Assembly: GCA_027058255.1 (NCBI GenBank)
Contig: JALUTE010000149.1
Coordinates: forward strand, 1,302-15,317
DNA length: 14,016 nt
Direction: 5' to 3'
Origin: Methyloligella sp.
Lineage (GTDB): Bacteria > Pseudomonadota > Alphaproteobacteria > Rhizobiales > JALUTE01
A model generated the notes under the pieces. The model searched no databases. It was given only the letters and a program-made list of their open reading frames with translations, and was not told the origin of the DNA. Positions 8,746 to 14,016 of this stretch are shown here, in pieces. The stretch's first letter is position 1. Each line of letters opens with the position of its first letter. The position numbers and the translations under genes are program-made.

Positions 8746-8795
8746 ACTGAGACACGACCGTCTCGGCGGACCTGGTGCTGCCGCCCGCCTTCGCG

Positions 8796-9329
8796 TCAGT
8801 CGCTCTCGTCGGGCAGAAGGCCGCGCTGGTAGCGGCGCATTTTCTCCACATAGACCTCGGCGGAGCGCCGCAGCCCCGCGGCCTCCTCATCGGTGATGGC
8901 GCGGTTGACCCGTCCCGGCATGCCGATCACCAGGGAGCGGGGCGGGATCACCTTGCCTTCGGGGATGAGCGCCCCTGCGCCGATGACGCTCTCGGCGCCG
9001 ATGGTGCAGCCATTGAGCAGCACGGCGCCGATGCCGACCAGGCAATGATCGGCGATGCTGCAGCCGTGCAGCACCGCCCGGTGGCCGATGGTGCATCCCT
9101 CGCCGATGGTCAGCGGATAGCCGGGATCGGTATGCAGCACGCAGCCATCCTGGACATTGGAGCCTGCGCCGACCGTGATCAGCTCGTTGTCGCCGCGCAG
9201 CACGGCGCCGAACCACACGCTCGCATCCGCCTCCAGGCGCACCTTGCCGACGACCACCGCGCCCGGCGCGATCCAGAAGCGATCATCCTCGGGAACCGTG
9301 GCCCTTGTGCCGTCGAGCGCGTACCGCAT
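8796..9329 (-). CDS. Gamma-carbonic anhydrase family protein (hexapeptide repeat)
   Basis: A 177-residue left-handed beta-helix protein built of hexapeptide repeats (for example IGHRAVLHGCSIADHCLVGI). The three zinc-ligand histidines of gamma-class carbonic anhydrases are present as H66, H83 and H88, with the typical spacing of five between the last two. The helper residues R46 and D48 (LRGDN) and Q60 (NVQDG) are also conserved. The acidic loop of archaeal Cam is absent, as in the CamH/YrdA group. It acts in the cytosol as a trimer, either in CO2/bicarbonate conversion or as a related acyltransferase-like protein; activity cannot be judged from sequence. A GTG at 9338 is an alternative start. 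It is 27 bp downstream of the DUF3126 gene, so probably in the cysE operon. Confidence 0.92.
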   Translation of the reverse strand: MRYALDGTRATVPEDDRFWIAPGAVVVGKVRLEADASVWFGAVLRGDNELITVGAGSNVQDGCVLHTDPGYPLTIGEGCTIGHRAVLHGCSIADHCLVGIGAVLLNGCTIGAESVIGAGALIPEGKVIPPRSLVIGMPGRVNRAITDEEAAGLRRSAEVYVEKMRRYQRGLLPDESD

Positions 9330-9356
9330 GGCCAACACCCCGCGAGCCTGTGAGGG

Positions 9357-9578
9357 TCAAGCCCCCATCTCTTCCAGGTCCATCTCGAGAATCGACATCT
9401 CGAAATGATAGGACAGCTCCTCGTCCTCGTCATCGCGAAAGATGACGCCGATGAACTCGTTGCCGATATAGACCTCCGCGGAATCGTCCTTCTTGGGGCG
9501 CCCGCGCACCTCGATCGTATCGAGGCGGAACGTCTTTCTGAGGTAGGTCTGCACGCGGGCGATCTCGTCCTGGGTCAC
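9357..9578 (-). CDS. DUF3126 family protein
   Basis: A 73-residue acidic protein, starting with TQDEIARVQTYLRKTF after the initiator and continuing with RGRPKKDDSAEVYIGNEFIG and FRDDEDEELSYHFEMSIL. This matches the small alphaproteobacterial family DUF3126, for which I know of no established function. The GTG start at 9578 overlaps the cysE stop as GTGA (9575-9578), and AGGAGAG precedes it by about 9 nt, so it is translationally coupled to cysE. Position next to cysE is common in the group and hints at a link to cysteine synthesis, but this is only association. Confidence 0.9.
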   Translation of the reverse strand: MTQDEIARVQTYLRKTFRLDTIEVRGRPKKDDSAEVYIGNEFIGVIFRDDEDEELSYHFEMSILEMDLEEMGA

Positions 9579-10435
9579 GATTTGTCGCTCTCCTGTGAGG
9601 TCTCGGAGGCCGGCACATCGCCGGTGAGCATCTGGTCCATGGCGCGCGAGGGCTCGGCGCAGCCGGCCGGGCCGATGACCTTGGCGGGCACGCCGGCGAC
9701 GGTGGTGTTCTCCGGCACGTCCTTGAGCACCACGCTTCCGGCGGCGATGCGGGCGCAGCAGCCGATGCGGATATTGCCGAGAATCTTGGCACCCGCGCCG
9801 ATCATCACGCTGTGCCCGATCTTCGGGTGGCGCTCGCCGCATTCCTTGCCCGAGCCGCCCAGCGTCACGCCGTGCAGGATCGACGTGTTGTCCCCCACCG
9901 ATGCGGTCTCGCCGATGACGACGCCGGTGGCGTGGTCAATCATGATGCCCTGGCCGATCCGCGCCGCCGGGTGAATGTCCACCCCGAAGATGCGCGAGCT
10001 CTGGCTCTGCAGATAGAGCGCGAAATCGCGCCGCCCCTGGCCCCAGAGCGCATGGGCGAAGCGATGGGTCTCCAGCGCGTGGAAGCCCTTGAAGTAGAGC
10101 AGGGGCTCTATCAGCCGGTTGCAGGCCGGATCGCGATCGAGCACCGCCGAAATGTCGGCCCGGATGGCACCGGCGATATCGGGCTCGGCATCGAGCATCT
10201 CGCTGAAGGTCTGCAGGATGAGCCCGGCATCCACGTCGGAATGCTTGAGCCGTTGGGCGAGGCGGTGGCTGACCGCGTCCTCGAGGGCGTTGTGGTTGAG
10301 AATGGTCGCGAAGATGAAGCTGGCGAGCGCGGGCTCGCGCCTGGCCGCATCCTCTGCCTCTTCCCGCACGCGCGTCCAGACCGGATCGCAACTCGCAATG
10401 CCCGCCGGGTGCGGGACGTTGGAGCGATGTATCAT
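9575..10435 (-). CDS. cysE: Serine O-acetyltransferase
   Basis: A 286-residue enzyme that makes O-acetylserine from serine and acetyl-CoA, the first step of cysteine synthesis. The N-terminal helical domain (about 15-140) is followed by the left-handed beta-helix. The catalytic dyad aligns with E. coli CysE as D153 (GVDIHPAARIG) and H168 (MIDHATGVVIGET); VTLGGSGKECGERHPKIG carries the acetyl-CoA site. AGGAAGGAG a few bases upstream fixes the ATG at 10435; the frame remains open to 10486. The tail ends SETSQESDKS and lacks the C-terminal Ile that docks into the CysK active site in well-studied CysE proteins. First gene of a probable cysE-DUF3126-carbonic anhydrase operon. Confidence 0.95.
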   Translation of the reverse strand: MIHRSNVPHPAGIASCDPVWTRVREEAEDAARREPALASFIFATILNHNALEDAVSHRLAQRLKHSDVDAGLILQTFSEMLDAEPDIAGAIRADISAVLDRDPACNRLIEPLLYFKGFHALETHRFAHALWGQGRRDFALYLQSQSSRIFGVDIHPAARIGQGIMIDHATGVVIGETASVGDNTSILHGVTLGGSGKECGERHPKIGHSVMIGAGAKILGNIRIGCCARIAAGSVVLKDVPENTTVAGVPAKVIGPAGCAEPSRAMDQMLTGDVPASETSQESDKS

Positions 10436-10504
10436 GGGAACTCCTTCCTGGCTGTCGGCGCGAGGCTCCAGATGCGGACTGCGCAAACGGCCATCATGTT
10501 ATTC

Positions 10505-10533
10505 GAGGTAATCCCCGACAAAGCGCGTGTCAA
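10505..10533 (-). promoter_or_regulatory. Candidate cysE promoter
   Basis: A consensus -35 TTGACA (10528-10533, minus strand) is 17 bp from TACCTC (10505-10510). The -10 is poor, but the spacing and the position about 70 bp before the cysE start fit. It lies in the 199-bp gap after the SGNH gene. Confidence 0.35.
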
Positions 10534-10634
10534 CGATTCCCCGCTGCCCGCATGGCGGCTCACGCGGGCTTGGCCTGGTGCGCAGTCTGCGTTTGCCGAC
10601 GCTCCGTCCGGCGTTTCATCCCAATGCCCGCGGC

Positions 10635-12257
10635 TCAGCGGCGCGCGCCCAGGGCGGCATTGCGGCTTGCCGCATAGGCGGCCATGAGGGCATCGAAGAG
10701 CTGGCGTGCCGATCGTCTGTAGCCCGCGGTGGTGAGATGGACATGATCCGCCCTGGCCAGGCGCGGCTGGGCGTGGACCCAGGCGTGGATGGCGCAGGGC
10801 CCGCCCATGGCGGCCGACCAGTCCCAATACCACGCGCCGGCATTGCGCGCGACCGCCTCCAGGGCGCTGCGTACGCCGCCGAGGCCGGGAGGCGGATGCC
10901 AGCGGGCAAGGCGCGGATCGCGCTCTGCCAGCCGCTTGGCATAGCTGCGGCGCTCCTCGGTGCTGAGGGCCCGGCAGGGCGTTGCGGCGGACCGCAGGGC
11001 ATGAGCGGGAAGGCGCGCGCCATCGGGCGGCCCGATGATCAGAAAGGACGCCTCGGGCGCGAGATTCGCAAGGCGGGTGACGATGGCGGAGACCCGCCTG
11101 GCGTAGCTCTCCAGCGCCAGATTGTCGTCGAACCCCTCGATGGTGCCGAAGCCGAGGACGACGAGGTCCGGCCTGAGGCGCCTCAGATCGCTGGCGAGGA
11201 GCCAGTCGTCCAGGCGCTCGAGGACCGTGAACCGCGCCCTGGGCAGGCCAAGGGAAACGTAATGCACGCCGGGCCGGTTGCGCCCCACCGCCCAGGAGGC
11301 GAGCGTGACCGGCCCCCCGCCCGCCGGTGAGAGGGTGACGCTGCGCCCCGGCACGGCGAGGCGCACCGACCGGATGGCGATATCGGGCGCGGCGGTTTTC
11401 ACCAAGCGCTGCGTGCCCTCGACGGCAATGCGCGCCGCGCCCGCCCCGGGGCCGGTGATGAAGGAGAGCTCGGCCCAGTCGAACGTGCTTTCGGTAAGGG
11501 CGAGGCCCATCCGGGCGCTTGCAGAGGCGGCGCGGGCGCGGGCGAGCGAAAGGCCGTAAGGCCCCTTGTCCCCCTCGAGCGCGGTGGAGACGGACCAGGG
11601 CCCCTCGAGGGAGAAACGGATGCCGCGCGCCCGGTAGCGGCGAAAGACGCCGGCGGGCATCATCATGCCGCGGCCGGCATCGCCGAATCGCGCCTGGAAC
11701 AGCGCTCGCAACTCGCCCGAGAAATTGTCGCGCGCAATATGGCTGTCGCCCAGATGGAGGATGGTGACCGGGCGCGCCCGCTGGCCCGCCTCGAGCGCCC
11801 GGAGCGCAGCGAAGAACGATTCCAGCGGCGCGCGGCCGTTGGGCAGGGATGGGGATGGGACCGGCGCGGCGCTGGCGATGGGCGCGCGGCGTGCGACGAC
11901 CGGCGGGGCGGTGCCTCGGAAGGAGGTGGGAAAGAAGGCGCTGTCGGCGAGAACCTGCTCGGCTCGGGCGCCCTCGCGCGGTGCCGCGGAAAGCACGGTG
12001 CGTCCTTCGCCCTTGGGGCGGGCGGCGATGGGCAGGCGATCCTGCTTGGCCGAGCGATTGACCGTCTGCTCGCCCGCTTTCCCCCAAAACCCCTCGGGCA
12101 GGCAGCCGCCAAGAAGCAGGCCGGCGGCGAGGACGAGGACCCAGCGCGCCGCGCGGTGTGCTCCCCCGCCCCCCCTCTCGATGCCGCCCGGAGAACCCGA
12201 TTCACACATGAGACGCATGACACTCCCGTTTCGCTCGTCGGCCGTGGACGCCCTCAT
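10635..12257 (-). CDS. SGNH/GDSL-fold lipoprotein, possibly PatB/O-acyl-transfer related
   Basis: A 540-residue exported protein. A hydrophobic segment ends in a lipobox (AAGLLLGGC, Cys52), predicting a lipoprotein; residues 53-145 are a Pro/Ala-rich linker. The SGNH domain starts at about 160: block I LHLGDSHIA with Ser172, a large inserted beta region, block III as GFGTIEG with Ile373 where relatives have Asn, GPPDG near 425, and block V DHVHLTTAGY with Asp504 and His507. The start ATG overlaps the stop of the upstream SGNH gene (ATGA, 12254-12257), which fixes it despite the long N-terminus; ATG codons 14 and 17 are alternatives. Relatives sit with MBOAT acyltransferases that O-acetylate peptidoglycan or exopolysaccharide; no MBOAT gene is seen here, so the role is inferred. 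Confidence 0.85.
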   Translation of the reverse strand: MRASTADERNGSVMRLMCESGSPGGIERGGGGAHRAARWVLVLAAGLLLGGCLPEGFWGKAGEQTVNRSAKQDRLPIAARPKGEGRTVLSAAPREGARAEQVLADSAFFPTSFRGTAPPVVARRAPIASAAPVPSPSLPNGRAPLESFFAALRALEAGQRARPVTILHLGDSHIARDNFSGELRALFQARFGDAGRGMMMPAGVFRRYRARGIRFSLEGPWSVSTALEGDKGPYGLSLARARAASASARMGLALTESTFDWAELSFITGPGAGAARIAVEGTQRLVKTAAPDIAIRSVRLAVPGRSVTLSPAGGGPVTLASWAVGRNRPGVHYVSLGLPRARFTVLERLDDWLLASDLRRLRPDLVVLGFGTIEGFDDNLALESYARRVSAIVTRLANLAPEASFLIIGPPDGARLPAHALRSAATPCRALSTEERRSYAKRLAERDPRLARWHPPPGLGGVRSALEAVARNAGAWYWDWSAAMGGPCAIHAWVHAQPRLARADHVHLTTAGYRRSARQLFDALMAAYAASRNAALGARR

Positions 12258-13591
12258 CCTGCGGGGCTTGCGAGCCGTCTCGGCCAGCGGAAGTCGTCGG
12301 CGCGACCGGGCTTTGGCGGCAGGGCCTCGCCTTTTACGAGGACCTTGTAATAGGGCATCTGCGTGAGCGGCACCGCGCCCTTGCGCTGCCCCCGCGTCAC
12401 GGCGCCCACTGGCGAAATCGAGCTCAAGGCGGTCAAGCCGCCATCGAGATCCCCGAGCACCGAGCGCCCGACCATGGTGGGCAGGCCCGTGCTGCCCCGG
12501 CGCATGACATGCGCCATCACCGCAGCCGGTATGGTGGGTCTGAGGATGGGAATGGTGACCGGCACCTTCTTGCCCGAGGCATTGGGCAGCTCGAGGGTGA
12601 TGCGCGAATGCTCCGCTTTGCGCTCGAGGCTCTCGCCGCCGCGCCGGCCCTTGGCGCTCTTTGCGTCTCCGGAACCCTCCCGGCCGGCGCGCAACGCTTC
12701 CCGGCTGCGGCGGATGCGTGCCTGCTCCTCCTCGCTGCCGGCCAGCGGCACGTTCTGCTCCGCCTTGGCCAGCGCCAGGTCGCGGCGGATCTCGCGCTCG
12801 ACGAAATGAGCGAGCTTGCGCTCGCCCGCCGGCGTGAAATGCACCCCGTCCTTGGCCCTGAGGCGCCGGATCTTGCCGGCGAGATCGGGGCCGAACGGGT
12901 CATACTGGCCCGAGGGGTCGGTGAAACCGGTCCAGGTGTCGACGAATTTGATGCCGTTCACATAGGCGCGCTCGCGAACCACCTCGTTGATCATCTGCAT
13001 GTCGCGATTCGCCTTCGGGCTCTTCATGATGGGCAGGCCGACCCAGTAGATGGCGGCCCCCTCGCGCTTCAGCACTCTGATAAAACGATCGACCCGGCGT
13101 CCGTATTCCGCCTGCCATTTGTCCGAGCCCAATCGGTATGCGCGCCCGCCGGCATAGATGGTGCGCCGATCGGCGGTGCCGAACAGCACCACGGCGATAT
13201 GCACGGTCTCGTTGCGCGTCACCGCCTCGACGGCCTTCTGCCAGTCATAGATGTCCGGGCGCACGAGGCCGGTGCCGGGACGGGACTTGCGATGAACCTT
13301 GATCCGGGGCTGTTTGCGAAACGCCTGAACGAGGCCGCTCGCCAGCGCGTCGGCGAGGGAATCGCCGAAGACATGGACGTTGTAAACGTCGTTCTCGGGA
13401 AATGGGGTGACATAGCTGCGCGTCACGCGCTTGCCCTCGGCCGCGCGCACGGGCTGGGGAAGCGCAAGCAACAGTGCGAGCACGGCGGCGAGGGCCAAAG
13501 CCGGGACGGTTGTGGGCGTTCGACCGAGCATCTGTTCCAACACATGTGTCGCAGCACTGCCGGGCGAGAGTGTCCGCATGGCCCTGTTCAT
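12254..13591 (-). CDS. DUF459-type SGNH/GDSL family exported protein
   Basis: A 445-residue protein with an N-terminal signal segment (hydrophobic about 29-45, likely cleavage near VRAA, residue 51). The SGNH domain has block I VFGDSLAD with Ser78, block II SRPGTGLVRPDIYDW with Gly108, block III LFGTADRR in which Ala140 takes the place of the usual Asn, a YWVGLP strand and block V KDGVHFTPAGE with Asp248 and His251. After about residue 275 comes a charged, probably coiled segment and a 150-residue tail without recognised domain. The frame stays open to 13777, but that extension is Arg-rich and enters the inverted repeat; ATG 13591 (GGGAGA close upstream) gives a normal signal peptide. Translationally coupled to the lipoprotein gene. 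Confidence 0.85.
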   Translation of the reverse strand: MNRAMRTLSPGSAATHVLEQMLGRTPTTVPALALAAVLALLLALPQPVRAAEGKRVTRSYVTPFPENDVYNVHVFGDSLADALASGLVQAFRKQPRIKVHRKSRPGTGLVRPDIYDWQKAVEAVTRNETVHIAVVLFGTADRRTIYAGGRAYRLGSDKWQAEYGRRVDRFIRVLKREGAAIYWVGLPIMKSPKANRDMQMINEVVRERAYVNGIKFVDTWTGFTDPSGQYDPFGPDLAGKIRRLRAKDGVHFTPAGERKLAHFVEREIRRDLALAKAEQNVPLAGSEEEQARIRRSREALRAGREGSGDAKSAKGRRGGESLERKAEHSRITLELPNASGKKVPVTIPILRPTIPAAVMAHVMRRGSTGLPTMVGRSVLGDLDGGLTALSSISPVGAVTRGQRKGAVPLTQMPYYKVLVKGEALPPKPGRADDFRWPRRLASPAG

Positions 13592-13664
13592 GTTCTCCCA
13601 ACGCGCGCCTGCCCGGGCGAGGCGGTTCCGGATGGCGAAGACGTGCCTGCGCGAACCTTGCCCA

Positions 13665-14016
13665 CCGCCGTTGCGAAAGGGCGAACGAACGGCGTGGCGC
13701 GATGATCGTCTGTCATGCTGCGCCGTCGGTATCCCTCTCCGGCGCCCCCGTGATCCATTGCGGCGGCAGTGTTTCACAGCCCGCTCGGGCCATCAATTCG
13801 CCTTCAGGACGAGCGCCGCAAATCCTCCAGCAGGGCCCGTGAGGGCCAGCAGTCGCGCCGCATGCCCCGCGCCTTCTGATAGCGCCCGATGCCCGAGCGG
13901 GCTGTGAAACACTGCCGCCGCAATGGATCACGGGGGCGCCGGAGAGGGATACCGACGGCGCAGCATGACAGACGATCATCGCGCCACGCCGTTCGTTCGC
14001 CCTTTCGCAACGGCGG
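13665..14016. repeat. Perfect 126-bp inverted repeat with 100-bp spacer, running to the window edge
   Basis: Positions 13665-13790 are the exact reverse complement of 13891-14016, with a spacer at 13791-13890. The inner boundary is sharp (13791 against 13890 does not pair). The outer boundary is unknown because the right arm ends at the last base of the window. The arms carry no recognised gene or IS end; the left arm lies 74 bp upstream of the SGNH gene start and would hold its promoter region. The spacer also has no recognised gene. It is either a real inverted duplication or a fold-back artefact at a contig end. Confidence 0.9.

Noticed and set aside
10546..10569. GCCCGC/GCGGGC hairpin after the SGNH lipoprotein gene as a terminator
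   Set aside because: Only a 6-bp stem with a 12-nt loop and no U tract; common by chance at this GC content.
10432..12087. Minus-strand 551-codon frame overlapping the SGNH lipoprotein
   Set aside because: Out-of-frame Arg/Pro-rich translation of the same DNA. The lipobox, GDS and DxxH motifs are in the other frame.
12509..13705. Plus-strand open frame (398 codons) opposite the DUF459 gene
   Set aside because: Antisense shadow; the SGNH blocks and signal peptide are on the minus strand.
13592..13777. N-terminal extension of the DUF459 protein to 13777
   Set aside because: It is Arg-rich, precedes the signal peptide and enters the inverted repeat; ATG 13591 gives a normal exported protein.
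13804..14010. Small minus-strand frame at the window edge ending LLEDLRRSS
   Set aside because: It spans one palindrome arm and the spacer, matches no family I know and depends on a possibly artefactual junction.

Overview
The window is high-GC DNA that reads as a chromosomal segment of an alphaproteobacterium, most likely of the order Hyphomicrobiales (Rhizobiales). The grounds are a yejE-yejF peptide importer, a phasin, a DUF3126 protein coupled to cysE, DUF459-type SGNH proteins, and the GC-rich hairpin repeats typical of that order. I cannot name a genus. No rRNA, tRNA or CRISPR array is visible.

Layout. Positions 1-3113 (+) hold the 3' part of yejE and all of yejF. A two-gene antitoxin/PIN-toxin module lies between them, and the toxin stop overlaps the yejF start. 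Positions 3151-5558 (-) hold an M17 aminopeptidase followed by a YkfC-like NlpC/P60 endopeptidase, convergent with yejF. A GST gene (5675-6352, +) and a phasin gene (6445-6900, -) converge on a shared perfect 12-bp hairpin. Upstream of the phasin is a promoter-like region with three TGC-N3-GCA half-site pairs. Next come a dispersed hairpin repeat and an inactivated IS4-family element (about 7389-8671) inserted in it. Positions 8796-10435 (-) form a probable operon, cysE, DUF3126, gamma-carbonic anhydrase. Positions 10635-13591 (-) hold two translationally coupled SGNH-fold exported proteins. The window ends in a perfect 126-bp inverted repeat (13665-13790 and 13891-14016) that runs into the window edge.

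How the genes may work together. The Yej importer, a cytosolic YkfC-like muropeptide endopeptidase and an M17 aminopeptidase would together make an import-and-degrade route for cell-wall peptides; this is inference from gene proximity and family knowledge. The SGNH pair resembles the periplasmic partners of MBOAT O-acyltransferases, but no MBOAT gene is inside the window. The most unusual points are the toxin-antitoxin module inside the importer operon, the missing block III Asn in both SGNH proteins, the start-codon-sequestering hairpin in the IS, the triple operator before the phasin, and the terminal palindrome, which may be an assembly fold-back.
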